The notes beneath the pieces are model-generated. The model was not told where the DNA came from, made no database searches, and was given only the letters and a program-made list of their open reading frames with translations. Positions 36,296-44,704 of a stretch of DNA of 64,000 bases are shown here, piece by piece. The stretch covers positions 1 through 64,000 of the forward strand of contig NZ_JFHC01000018.1 of the NCBI RefSeq assembly GCF_000698595.1. Reading direction: 5' to 3'. A program made the position numbers and the translations under genes. This DNA comes from Caballeronia glathei (GTDB lineage Bacteria > Pseudomonadota > Gammaproteobacteria > Burkholderiales > Burkholderiaceae). Positions within the stretch are counted from its first letter, which is position 1. Every line of letters begins with the position of its first letter.

Positions 36296-37845
36296 AGATC
36301 CGCGCGCAGGTAGCGATGGTCCTGAACCTCGACAAGTGCATCGGGTGCCACACGTGCTCGATCACCTGCAAGAACGTGTGGACCTCGCGCGACGGGGTGG
36401 AATACGCGTGGTTCAACAACGTCGAGACGAAGCCGGGCATCGGCTATCCGAAGGAGTGGGAGAACCAGGACAAGTGGCAAGGCGGCTGGAAGCGCAACGC
36501 GAGCGGCCGGATCGAGCCGCGGCAGGGCGGCAAGCTGAAGGTGCTCGCGAACCTGTTCGCGAACCCCAACCTGCCCGCCATCGACGAATACTACGAGCCG
36601 TTCACGTTCGACTACGAGCATCTCCAGAAGGCGCCGCTGTCGCAGACGCCGCCCACCGCCCGCCCCGTTTCGGTGTTGACGGGCAAGAAGATGGACAAGA
36701 TCCACTGGGGCCCGAACTGGGAAGACGACCTCGGCGGTGAATTCTCTTCGCGCGGCCGCGACAAGCTCTTCGACGACGTGCAGAAGGAGATGTACTCGAC
36801 GTTCGAGAACACCTTCATGATGTACCTCCCGCGTCTTTGCGAGCACTGTCTCAACCCGGCATGCGTAGCCTCCTGCCCTTCCGGCTCGGTGTACAAGCGC
36901 GAAGACGACGGCGTGGTGCTCGTCGATCAGGACAAGTGCCGCGGCTGGCGCATGTGTGTCTCGGGCTGTCCGTACAAGAAGATCTACTTCAACTGGAAGA
37001 GCGGGAAGGCCGAGAAGTGCATCTTCTGCTATCCGCGCCTCGAGGCGGGCCAGCCGACCGTCTGCTCGGAAACCTGCGTCGGACGGATCCGCTATCTCGG
37101 CGTGATGCTCTACGACGCCGACCGGATCGGCGAGGCGGCGTCGGTGCAGCACGAGCAGGATCTGTATCAGTCGCAACTCGACATATTCCTCGATCCGCAC
37201 GATCCGGACGTGCAGGCCGAAGCGCTGAGGCAAGGCATATCGCAAAGCTGGCTGGACGCGGCGCGCAAGTCCCCCGTCTACAAGATGGCCGTTGAATGGA
37301 AGGTCGCGTTCCCGCTGCATCCGGAATACCGCACGCTGCCGATGGTGTGGTATATCCCGCCGCTCTCGCCCATCCAGTCGGCCGCCGACGCCGGCCATAT
37401 CGGCATGGACGGCATCATCCCGGACGTGAAGAGCCTGCGCATTCCCGTGCGCTATCTCGCGAACCTGCTGACCGCGGGCGACGAGCAGCCGGTCGTGTCC
37501 GCACTCGAACGGATGCTCGCGATGCGCGCGTTCAAGCGGGCCCAGGTGGTCCATGGGCGGGCGGAGCCCGAACTGCTCGAAGGCACGGGCCTCACGGCCG
37601 CGCACATCGAAGACATGTACCGCACGATGGCGATCGCCAACTACGAGGACCGTTTCGTCGTGCCGTCTTCCCACAGGGAAATGGTCGAAGACAGTTTCAA
37701 CGACAAGGCCAGTTGCGGCTTCACTTTCGGCAACGGCTGCTCCGGCGGAACCTCGGAAGGCTCGCTCTTTGGCAAGAAGCCGGAAGGCAGCGTGGTCTTC
37801 GCCGACATGCCGAAATCACGCAAGAAGGCGGCCACACCGTCATGA
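36292..37845 (+). CDS. narH: Respiratory nitrate reductase, iron-sulfur beta subunit
   Basis: This 517-aa subunit passes electrons from the NarI haem to NarG through one [3Fe-4S] and three [4Fe-4S] clusters. The Cys groups are CIGCHTCSITC near the start, CEHCLNPACVASCPSG, CRGWRMCVSGCPY (the W replaces a Cys, which gives the 3Fe cluster) and CIFCYPRLEAGQPTVCSETC. Length matches the family. Start and stop overlap narG and narJ by four bases each. Confidence 0.97.
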   Translation: MKIRAQVAMVLNLDKCIGCHTCSITCKNVWTSRDGVEYAWFNNVETKPGIGYPKEWENQDKWQGGWKRNASGRIEPRQGGKLKVLANLFANPNLPAIDEYYEPFTFDYEHLQKAPLSQTPPTARPVSVLTGKKMDKIHWGPNWEDDLGGEFSSRGRDKLFDDVQKEMYSTFENTFMMYLPRLCEHCLNPACVASCPSGSVYKREDDGVVLVDQDKCRGWRMCVSGCPYKKIYFNWKSGKAEKCIFCYPRLEAGQPTVCSETCVGRIRYLGVMLYDADRIGEAASVQHEQDLYQSQLDIFLDPHDPDVQAEALRQGISQSWLDAARKSPVYKMAVEWKVAFPLHPEYRTLPMVWYIPPLSPIQSAADAGHIGMDGIIPDVKSLRIPVRYLANLLTAGDEQPVVSALERMLAMRAFKRAQVVHGRAEPELLEGTGLTAAHIEDMYRTMAIANYEDRFVVPSSHREMVEDSFNDKASCGFTFGNGCSGGTSEGSLFGKKPEGSVVFADMPKSRKKAATPS

Positions 37846-38513
37846 AGGAACGCACAACGATGCCGCTCTACCGAATTCTTGCCAGGCTGCTCGAGTACCC
37901 GGAAGCCGAATTGCTCGGCGCCATGCCGGACATCGAGGACGCGCTCCGCGCCTACCCCGAGGCCGGGCAGGAACTGCGCCCGCTCGTCGCGACGTTGAAC
38001 TGTCATTCGCTGATCGAGTTGCAGGAGGCCTACGTCGCGACCTTCGACCGCAATCCGGCTCACTCGCTGCATCTCTTCGAGCATGTGCATGGCGAAAGCC
38101 GCGATCGCGGGCAGGCCATGGTCGATTTGCTCGCCGAGTACCGCAGTCACGGCCTCGACCTCGCGACCAATGAATTGCCGGACTACGTGCCGCTCCTCCT
38201 GGAAGTGCTGGGGCTGATCGATCCGGTGCACGCTCAGGCACTCCTTGGCGAGGCAATCCACGTGCTCGCCGCGCTCAGCGAGCGGCTCGCCCGCGACAAG
38301 AGCGCCTATGCGGCGGTTTTCAACGTGCTGCGCACGCTGACGGATGTCGTCCCCGAGGCGCGCGTCGAGCCGCCCGTTCGCGACATGGACGAGGCGCTCG
38401 AAATGTTCGGCCCGGGCGCGGACGGTGTCGAGCCGCTGCTCGCATCGAAGATGACGGCACCACTCACCCAGCCCGTGCATTTCCATCCGCGTGCCGCGAA
38501 GGCTGGCAACTGA
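37842..38513 (+). CDS. narJ: Nitrate reductase assembly chaperone
   Basis: This 223-aa soluble chaperone binds apo-NarG and holds it until the molybdenum cofactor and clusters are in place. Recognisable segments are RILARLLEYPEAELLGAM, LFEHVHGESRDRGQAMVDLL and DYVPLLLEVLG, as in NarJ/TorD. The length is usual. The start overlaps the narH stop, and narI begins 9 bases after the stop. Confidence 0.93.
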   Translation: MKERTTMPLYRILARLLEYPEAELLGAMPDIEDALRAYPEAGQELRPLVATLNCHSLIELQEAYVATFDRNPAHSLHLFEHVHGESRDRGQAMVDLLAEYRSHGLDLATNELPDYVPLLLEVLGLIDPVHAQALLGEAIHVLAALSERLARDKSAYAAVFNVLRTLTDVVPEARVEPPVRDMDEALEMFGPGADGVEPLLASKMTAPLTQPVHFHPRAAKAGN

Positions 38514-38522
38514 CAAGGAACC

Positions 38523-39209
38523 ATGGTGAACACGCTCAATCAATTCGTTTTCGGGATCTACCCGTATATCGCGGCGGCGATCTTTCTGTTCGGAAGTCTC
38601 GCGCGCTTCGAGCGCGAGCAGTACACGTGGAAGACCGACAGCTCGCAGATGCTCCATCGGGGCGCGCTGCGGCTCGGCAACATCCTCTTTCACACCGGCA
38701 TTCTCGGGCTGTTCTTCGGGCATCTCTTCGGGCTGCTCACGCCGGTGGCCGTGTGGGACTGGCTCGGCGTGCCGCATGGCGTGAAGCAGATCGCCGCAAT
38801 GGTCGCGGGCGGCGTGATGGGCACCCTGTGTCTCGCCGGACTGCTGATCCTGATTCACCGTCGGCTGACGAACGCGCGCGTGTCGGCGGTGACGCGGCGC
38901 GGCGACAAGCTGCTGCTGCTCTGGCTGCTGACCACCCTCCTCCTCGGCCTGTCGACGATCGGCGTTTCCTCGCACCACACGGACGGTCACATGATGGTGG
39001 AACTGATGACCTGGGCGCAGCACATCGTGACGCTGCAGGGCGACGCCGCGAGCCATCTCGCCGGTGCGCCGCTGCTGTTCAAGGTGCATCTCTTCATGGG
39101 CATCACGCTGTTCGTCATCTTTCCGTTCACGCGGCTCGTGCATGTGTGGAGCGGCTTCGCGTCCGTGACGTATCTCGGCCGCGCCTGGCAGCTCGTGCGT
39201 CCGCGATGA
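38523..39209 (+). CDS. narI: Respiratory nitrate reductase, cytochrome b gamma subunit
   Basis: This 228-aa membrane subunit with five helices takes electrons from quinol through two b haems and passes them to NarH. Visible signs are FGIYPYIAAAIFLFGSLARF, LFHTGILGLFFGHLFGLLTP (His in helix 2), MGITLFVIFPFTRLVHVWSG and HTDGHMMVELM. AAGGA lies just before the ATG. The first helix is close to the N-terminus and no signal peptide is cleaved. Confidence 0.95.
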   Translation: MVNTLNQFVFGIYPYIAAAIFLFGSLARFEREQYTWKTDSSQMLHRGALRLGNILFHTGILGLFFGHLFGLLTPVAVWDWLGVPHGVKQIAAMVAGGVMGTLCLAGLLILIHRRLTNARVSAVTRRGDKLLLLWLLTTLLLGLSTIGVSSHHTDGHMMVELMTWAQHIVTLQGDAASHLAGAPLLFKVHLFMGITLFVIFPFTRLVHVWSGFASVTYLGRAWQLVRPR

Positions 39210-39243
39210 ATCGACCCGCAACAATCCGCCCCGGAGCAATCAC

Positions 39244-39987
39244 ATGCCAGTCACCGTGAACGGTGTCGAACTGACCGATGCCGACATCGAGCGCGAGATG
39301 CCCGCCCACGCGGGCGCCGGCAACGCGACGCAACTTGCGCTGAACGCGGCCGTGCTGCGCCGCGTTCTGCTCGACGAGGCGAAGCGGTTGAACGTGGGCG
39401 CCGGCATGGAGGACCATGCCGCCATCGAAGCGCTCCTGGCACGCGAAGCCGCGGCGCCGGAGCCGACTCAGGAGGAATGCGGGCGGCAGTACCGCGCGAA
39501 TCCCGAACGATGGCGAGTCGGCGAACGCGCGCACGTCAGCCATATCCTGTTCCAGGTGACCGGGCGCGTCGATCTGGAGCGCTTGCGCGAACGGGCGCAG
39601 GAGACGCTCGACGACGTGCTGCGAGCCGACGATCCGGACGCGCACTTCGCGTCATGCGCGCGCACGCTGTCGAATTGTCCGTCGGGTGCGGCAGGTGGAA
39701 GCCTCGGCGAGATCGGGCGCGGCGACACCGGGCCGGAGTTCGAGCGCGCGGTGTTTGCGACACCGGCGAACAGCTTCTGCCCGACGCTCGTAGAAACGCG
39801 CTTCGGCTTGCACATCGTGCGCGTCTTCGCAAAGCAGCCGGGAGACATCCTCCCGTTCGAGCGGGTCGAGGCCACGGTCCGCAGCGCGATGTCGCGCGCG
39901 TCGGCTGACCGGGCGCGGCGGCAATATCTGATCGACATCGTGGCGCGCTCGCAGATCGAAGGCTGGGCGCACGGCCGGCCGGTTTGA
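39244..39987 (+). CDS. Parvulin-type peptidyl-prolyl isomerase (NifM-like)
   Basis: This 247-aa protein has an N-terminal helical part and a PpiC-type domain from about residue 90: RAHVSHILFQV, GGSLGEIGRGDTGPEFERAVFA and ETRFGLHIVRV. No signal peptide is visible, so it acts in the cytoplasm, unlike SurA or PpiD. It follows narI by 34 bases and precedes mobB. Parvulins in nar clusters are thought to help fold the nitrate reductase subunits, but the client here is inferred. Confidence 0.85.
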   Translation: MPVTVNGVELTDADIEREMPAHAGAGNATQLALNAAVLRRVLLDEAKRLNVGAGMEDHAAIEALLAREAAAPEPTQEECGRQYRANPERWRVGERAHVSHILFQVTGRVDLERLRERAQETLDDVLRADDPDAHFASCARTLSNCPSGAAGGSLGEIGRGDTGPEFERAVFATPANSFCPTLVETRFGLHIVRVFAKQPGDILPFERVEATVRSAMSRASADRARRQYLIDIVARSQIEGWAHGRPV

Positions 39988-40187
39988 GGGCTAAAGCGGA
40001 GGCGGCTGCCGATCGGACCGGCGAGCGCTACAATGCGCCACCGTGCCGCGCTCCCCGCCGCCACCGCCGTGCGGCGGTATGCCGCGGCAGCGCAGCGGCC
40101 TCGCCACAGCTCACGCAGGCAAACGCCATTCACGAGCCGGACGGGGCGCCGGCAAGCCAGGGAAGATCAACTCAACCGGAACACCGC

Positions 40188-40718
40188 ATGAAGTCACGCA
40201 AGCCGCCGATCTTTGGCATCTCCGGCCGCTCGGGCCAGGGCAAGACGACGCTCATCGAAGCACTGATACCTTGGTTCGGTGCGCACGGCGTTCGCGTGAA
40301 TGTCGTCAAGCACAGCCATCACTCGATCGAGCTCGAACCCGGACACAAGGACAGTGCGCGCTTTCGTCGCGCGGGCGCAGGCGAGGTGCTGATCGCGTCG
40401 CCCTATCGTTACGCGATCGTGCGCGAGCTGCACGACGAGGCCGAGCCGCCGCTCGCCGAACTCGTCGCGCGGCTGTCGCCGGCCGATCTGACCATCGTCG
40501 AGGGTTTCACGCGCGAAAGCTTGCCGCGCCTCGAAGTCGTGCGCGCCGCGCTCAGCGCCGAGCCGCTCTACAAGACGGACGTGGCGATTCTCGCGATCGC
40601 CGCGGACAATCCCGCCGCGCTCGATACGGCGCTCCCGATCCTGCCCCTCGACGATATCGGCATCATCGGCGAGTTCATCTGCAAAACAGTCGGGATTAAT
40701 TTCAAGACGTCCGGCTGA
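40188..40718 (+). CDS. mobB: Molybdopterin-guanine dinucleotide biosynthesis protein MobB
   Basis: This 176-aa GTP-binding protein helps form the guanylated molybdenum cofactor used by NarG. The P-loop is GISGRSGQGKTTLIEALI (about residues 9-26), then VNVVKHSHHSIELEPGHKDS and DLTIVEGFTRE. The ATG at 40188 starts at the conserved core, although its ribosome site is weak. The 200-base leader is open in the same frame but has no family look. A terminator-like hairpin overlaps the stop codon. Confidence 0.9.
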   Translation: MKSRKPPIFGISGRSGQGKTTLIEALIPWFGAHGVRVNVVKHSHHSIELEPGHKDSARFRRAGAGEVLIASPYRYAIVRELHDEAEPPLAELVARLSPADLTIVEGFTRESLPRLEVVRAALSAEPLYKTDVAILAIAADNPAALDTALPILPLDDIGIIGEFICKTVGINFKTSG

Positions 40719-40736
40719 CCCGATAATCGGGTTTTC
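40718..40736 (+). terminator. Terminator-like hairpin after mobB
   Basis: ACCCG and CGGGT flank an ATAAT loop and are followed by TTTTC. The stem is short but has the right shape and lies directly on the mobB stop codon. It separates the structural nar genes from narXL, although readthrough is likely. Confidence 0.55.
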
Positions 40737-40796
40737 ACTTACCCGGTCGTCCGGCTTGCCGCGCGGCCGGCAGTCCATGTCTTCTCCCGCACAGCG

Positions 40797-40803
40797 CCCC
40801 CCC
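40797..40803 (+). repeat. C7 homopolymer tract before narX
   Basis: Seven C occur between an ATG at 40777 (MSSPAQRPP) and the annotated TTG of narX at 40820. With seven C, the ATG frame runs out of phase. With six C it would read on as PPYFNRQLSTRIVVLSG, directly into narX. The tract could be a sequencing or assembly slip, or a switch that varies expression. Confidence 0.7.
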
Positions 40804-40819
40804 GTATTTCAACCGCCAG

Positions 40820-42715
40820 TTGTCCACGCGCATCGTCGTACTCTCCGGCGTCGCGCTGGCGTTCGTGCTTACGATGATCGTCGTCACGTTGTTGCTCTCG
40901 TGGCAGCTCGAAGGCGCGGGCGCGGCGATCAACGATGCGGGCAGCCTGCGCATGCGCGCGGGCAACGTCGCCATTGCACTTGGCGAAGCGCGTGCGGGCC
41001 GCGCTTCTGCGATCGATACCCAGGTCGCGCTGCTCGACAGGACGATCGCGAACCTGAAGCGCGGCGAGCCGGCCCGGCCGCTGTTCCTTCCCGATACCGG
41101 CGCCATCCGCGAGCAATTCGACGTCGTGTCGATCACGTGGCGCGAGCTGCTGAAGCCGACCATCGAATACGACGAGAGCCGTCCCGCCGCAGAACCGCTC
41201 GCCTACCTGACTTACCTGCCCTCGTTCGTGGAACAGGCCGACGGGCTCGTCAGGCTGATCGAACAGGAGAACGCGCGCAAGACGGCCTGGCTGCGGCGCT
41301 CGCAGATGGCGCTCGCCGCGATGGCATGCGTGGGCGCGATTGCGATCGTCTATTTGCTGTATCTGTGGTTCGTCCTGCCGGTGCAGCGCCTGGAAGACGG
41401 GCTTGCGCGCATCAAGCGGCGCGAGTTCGGCGCGCGCCTGCCTGTCGATACGCGCGACGAGTTCGGCCACCTCGCGCACGGCTTCAACAGGATGGCAAAG
41501 GAACTGCAGAGCCTCTATCAGGATCTCGAGCAGCGCGTGACGTACAAGACCGCGCAGCTCGCGACGCAGAACCGCGAATTGAGCGCGCTCTACGAAATGA
41601 CGGCGTTCCTGCACGAGCCGCACGACGTCGAGACGCTGTGCCGCGGCTTCCTGACGCGGATCATGCGACAGTTCGACGCGCAAGGCGGCACGGTCCGCGC
41701 GCTCGGCAACGACGACGACACGCTGCACCTCGTCGCGTCGGAAGGACTGTCGGCCGAACTGGTCGACGCCGAACGCTGCATGCCCGCCAACGACTGCGTC
41801 TGCAGCAGCGCCGCGCAAGCGGGTCTTCCTGTCATCCGCGACATGCGCCGGCACGCGCCGAAGCAGCCGGCAGAGCTCGCGACGCACTGCGGGAAGGCGG
41901 GCTATGCGGCTGTCGCGGCATTCGGCATCGTGTCGCAGGACACGACACTCGGTTCGTTCTCGCTGCACTTTCGCCACGAAACGGCGATGCCCGGCTCGGA
42001 AGTGCAACTGCTGGAAACCCTCGGCAGGCATCTGGGAACGGCGCTGCAAAACCATCGGCTCGCGGGCGCCGCACGGCAGTTCGCCGTGGCACAGGAGCGG
42101 CATCTCGTCGCGCAAGGGCTGCACGACAGCATCGCGCAGAGCCTCAATTTCCTGAAGATCCAGGTGCATATGCTCGACACGGCCGCGCAGCAAGGCGACC
42201 TCGGCGAAGTGCGCGAGATCGTGCCGCTCCTGCGCGGCGGCCTGGAAGAAAGCTACGACGACGTGCGCGAACTGCTGGTCAATTTCCGCACGAAGCTTGG
42301 GAGCGGCGATCTGAGGCGCGTCGTCGAGGACACGGTGACACGCTTCGAACGGCAGTCGGATGCCCGTGTCGCGTGGCGTTTCGACGAAGCCGGCGGGCCG
42401 CCGCTGCCGCCCGAGCAGCAATTGCAGGTGCTCTTCATCCTTCAGGAAGCGCTCTCGAATGTCCGCAAGCACGCGCAGGCGTCGGAGGTGCGCGTCGAGA
42501 TCGAGAACGCGCGCGACTTCCGGATGCTGATCGAAGACGACGGCCAGGGCTACGAGAACGCCGACATCGCCGGGCGCGGTGAGGCACACGTCGGGTTTCA
42601 CATCATGCGCGAGCGCGCGGCGCGGCTCGGCGCGCAACTGACGCTCGAAGGCGAGCCCGGCCGGGGCGCGCGCGTCGCACTCTGGCTTTGTGCGAGCGAG
42701 CGCCAGGCGGCCTGA
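40820..42715 (+). CDS. narX: Nitrate/nitrite sensor histidine kinase
   Basis: This 631-aa membrane kinase senses nitrate in the periplasm. A first helix (about 7-27) is followed by the nitrate-binding P-box AINDAGSLRMRAG (35-47), a periplasmic domain and a second helix near residues 160-182. A HAMP segment (RLEDGLARIKRREFGARL), a GAF-like region with VCSSAAQAGLP and a HisKA_3 domain with the phospho-His in QGLHDSIAQSL (H435) come next. The ATP-binding part has LQEALSNVRKHAQA and DDGQGY. The start used is TTG without a clear ribosome site. A longer N-terminus from the ATG at 40777 becomes possible if the C7 tract loses one base. Confidence 0.93.
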   Translation: MSTRIVVLSGVALAFVLTMIVVTLLLSWQLEGAGAAINDAGSLRMRAGNVAIALGEARAGRASAIDTQVALLDRTIANLKRGEPARPLFLPDTGAIREQFDVVSITWRELLKPTIEYDESRPAAEPLAYLTYLPSFVEQADGLVRLIEQENARKTAWLRRSQMALAAMACVGAIAIVYLLYLWFVLPVQRLEDGLARIKRREFGARLPVDTRDEFGHLAHGFNRMAKELQSLYQDLEQRVTYKTAQLATQNRELSALYEMTAFLHEPHDVETLCRGFLTRIMRQFDAQGGTVRALGNDDDTLHLVASEGLSAELVDAERCMPANDCVCSSAAQAGLPVIRDMRRHAPKQPAELATHCGKAGYAAVAAFGIVSQDTTLGSFSLHFRHETAMPGSEVQLLETLGRHLGTALQNHRLAGAARQFAVAQERHLVAQGLHDSIAQSLNFLKIQVHMLDTAAQQGDLGEVREIVPLLRGGLEESYDDVRELLVNFRTKLGSGDLRRVVEDTVTRFERQSDARVAWRFDEAGGPPLPPEQQLQVLFILQEALSNVRKHAQASEVRVEIENARDFRMLIEDDGQGYENADIAGRGEAHVGFHIMRERAARLGAQLTLEGEPGRGARVALWLCASERQAA

Positions 42716-42789
42716 CCATGCAACCGGAAACCCGCGCCGTCGAACCCGCTACGGAATCGACCGGACAATCAACCAGAGAACCTCGAGCC

Positions 42790-43467
42790 ATGACGATCCG
42801 CATCCTCCTGATCGACGATCACACGCTGTTCCGCTCGGGCGTGCGCGCGCTGCTGCAGCGGCAGCCGGATTTCGAGGTCGTCGACGACGCCGCCGACGGC
42901 ATCGAAGGCATCAAGCGCGCGAAGCAGCACCGGCCGGACGTCGTCCTGCTCGATCTCCACATGCCCGGCCTGTCCGGCATCGAAACGCTGCAGCTTCTGA
43001 AGCAGGACCTGCCCGACACGGCGGTCATCATGCTGACGGTGTCCGAAAATGTCGACGAACTGACGCGCTCGCTCGGCGAAGGCGCGTGCGGTTACCTGCT
43101 GAAGAACATCGAGGCCGACACGCTGTCGTCGGCGATCCGGCGCGCGTTGCGCGGCGAGGCCGTGGTCGCGGACGACATGACCGCAAAGCTCGTCGCGAAC
43201 CTGCGTGCGCCCATGCGCGGCGCGCCCGAGCATGCCCCAGACACGGCAGGCGCGCCCCGCGACACGCCCCCGCTCACGCCGCGCGAACGCGACATCGTGC
43301 GCAGCCTGTCGCGCGGCGCGAGCAACAAGGACATTGCCCGCGAACTCGACCTGGCCGAGAGCACCGTCAAGATTCACGTGCGCAACGTGCTGCGCAAGCT
43401 CGGGCTGACGAGCCGCGTCCAGATCGCGATTTACGCGCTCGAACGGGATACGCTCGAATCGCGCTAG
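42790..43467 (+). CDS. narL: Nitrate/nitrite response regulator
   Basis: This 225-aa regulator has a receiver domain (ILLIDDHTLFRSGVRALL, phospho-Asp55 in VVLLDLHMPG, Lys105 in GYLLKNI). Its LuxR-type DNA-binding domain has LTPRERDIVRSLSRGASNKDIARELDLAESTVKIHVRNVLRKLGL. It is the partner of NarX, whose gene ends 74 bases upstream, and would activate the narK-narGHJI genes in nitrate. The ATG at 42790 starts right at the receiver; an ATG at 42718 would add 24 disordered residues. Confidence 0.93.
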   Translation: MTIRILLIDDHTLFRSGVRALLQRQPDFEVVDDAADGIEGIKRAKQHRPDVVLLDLHMPGLSGIETLQLLKQDLPDTAVIMLTVSENVDELTRSLGEGACGYLLKNIEADTLSSAIRRALRGEAVVADDMTAKLVANLRAPMRGAPEHAPDTAGAPRDTPPLTPRERDIVRSLSRGASNKDIARELDLAESTVKIHVRNVLRKLGLTSRVQIAIYALERDTLESR

Positions 43468-43507
43468 GGAAGCGGGCTGGAAAATCCGCGAGCGCCGTCT
43501 GTCCGCG

Positions 43508-43745
43508 TCAGGCTCGCATCTTCACGATATCGGGAATCGACTTCGTCCTGTCCTGATCGCTGTAGAGCGTGATCGCGCCCTCCTTCATGTCGCCGCGCGC
43601 GTCGCACGCAATGTGGCGATCACGCCGTGGTAATCCGTCGCGGGCATCGCGGAATTGGCGTTCTTCATCGCATCGAGAGCACGGGCACGGCTTTTGCGCA
43701 CGAGCCAGCCCGCGCGTAATCGCGCAAGGCCGCGTACTGCACACG
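43508..43745 (-). pseudogene. Remnant of a branched-chain amino-acid ABC binding-protein gene
   Basis: On the minus strand two frames together give the 3' end of a LivK/LivJ-type gene. One reads LDAMKNANSAMPATDYHGVIA and, after a shift, the other reads HIACDARGDMKEGAITLYSDQ and ends IVKM-RA. These are the family's C-terminal strands (the usual HIAFDAKGDMKEG-type motif). Only this end is left and its frame is broken, so it is non-functional. A weak continuation (VQYAALRDYARAG) appears just upstream. Confidence 0.8.
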
Positions 43746-44132
43746 CACAAAAAAATTATGCATTTGCGAGCCCGATGTAAACCTGATTGGGTGTCTTGTC
43801 GTTAACGAGATGGTACAAAGACGGCCGCTGAGCGGCCATCCGCGGGCATCGGAACGGCGCAACGACGTAAAGCTTTTGTCCAACCCCGGGTCGCTGATTG
43901 AATCGGCAAATTGAACGGCTATCGCCACTCTCTTCGCCCAATTCAATAAAAATGCCACTGATAGTCTTTCTACTGGCGAAAAGAAACATGTTGAAGTACC
44001 TTCGGGCGTGCGAAAGCGCATTGAAAAGCGATCGCATTTAATGGTTGCCAGTAAGCAATCGTAAGTTTTCCGGATGATGGGTAAGAACGACCGATAAATG
44101 ACCGTTCGAAGCCCACCCTTTTTCAAGCCGAT
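43746..44132. other. AT-richer gap upstream of the cellulose operon
   Basis: This gap between the decayed gene and bcsD holds no convincing gene. It is clearly lower in GC than its flanks, especially 43890-44110. It must contain the promoter of the bcs operon; no exact promoter, NarL site or c-di-GMP riboswitch could be picked out by eye. A minus-strand frame covering it only joins the pseudogene to shadows. Confidence 0.5.
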
Positions 44133-44588
44133 ATGGTCGCCATTTTTGATTACCTTCTGGAACGCCGGATTTCCACGCAATGGCGCGGTGTGCTCGCCGC
44201 ATTGGCGGACGAATTCGAAGCGCAGATCGGCCGCAATGAATTGCGCCAGTTGATGAATCGCGTCGGCAACCGGTTTGCAGCCGCGCATCCGCTTCCCGCA
44301 TGCGAATCGACGCACGAGCTCGCCGCTGCGCTCAACGCGCTCTGGCGCGAGACCGACTGGGGTTTCGTCGAACTCGCGGACGACGCCGATTACCTGAGCA
44401 TCGTCCACTATTGCGCGCCGTTGCCGGCCTTCGGCGAGCGCGCGCTCGCGTGGACGCCCGCATTTCTTGAAGGCGCCTATCAATATTGGCTCGGCGCGCT
44501 CGGCGCGGATGGGCTCGCGGTGAAACAGGCGGGCGAATTCGATCAGAACGCGACAATCGAGTTTCGACTCGCGCGCGCCGCCGCATAA
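44133..44588 (+). CDS. bcsD: Cellulose synthase subunit BcsD
   Basis: This 151-aa periplasmic protein resembles BcsD, which forms a ring around nascent glucan chains and helps cellulose crystallise in Komagataeibacter. Visible segments are FDYLLERRISTQWRGVLAALADEF, GNRFAAAHPLPACESTHEL and GFVELADDADYLSIVHYCAP. There is no signal peptide, as in other BcsD. Its presence marks a type I bcs operon. The start ATG lacks a strong ribosome site. About 116 bases separate it from bcsP. Confidence 0.88.
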   Translation: MVAIFDYLLERRISTQWRGVLAALADEFEAQIGRNELRQLMNRVGNRFAAAHPLPACESTHELAAALNALWRETDWGFVELADDADYLSIVHYCAPLPAFGERALAWTPAFLEGAYQYWLGALGADGLAVKQAGEFDQNATIEFRLARAAA

Positions 44589-44704
44589 GCAAAAAGAAAT
44601 TTGCGAATGTTGCGCACTCCCGTGCGTTTTTATCGGGCCAGCGACGCCGTTCGCATTAAAGAATTAGCAGCAAACAGTCAAGGAAATACGAGGAAGGCGG
44701 CATC

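Noticed and set aside
43665..44483. A 272-codon minus-strand frame across the bcs upstream gap
   Set aside because: It joins the transporter remnant, the AT-rich gap and the antisense of bcsD; it matches no family as a whole.
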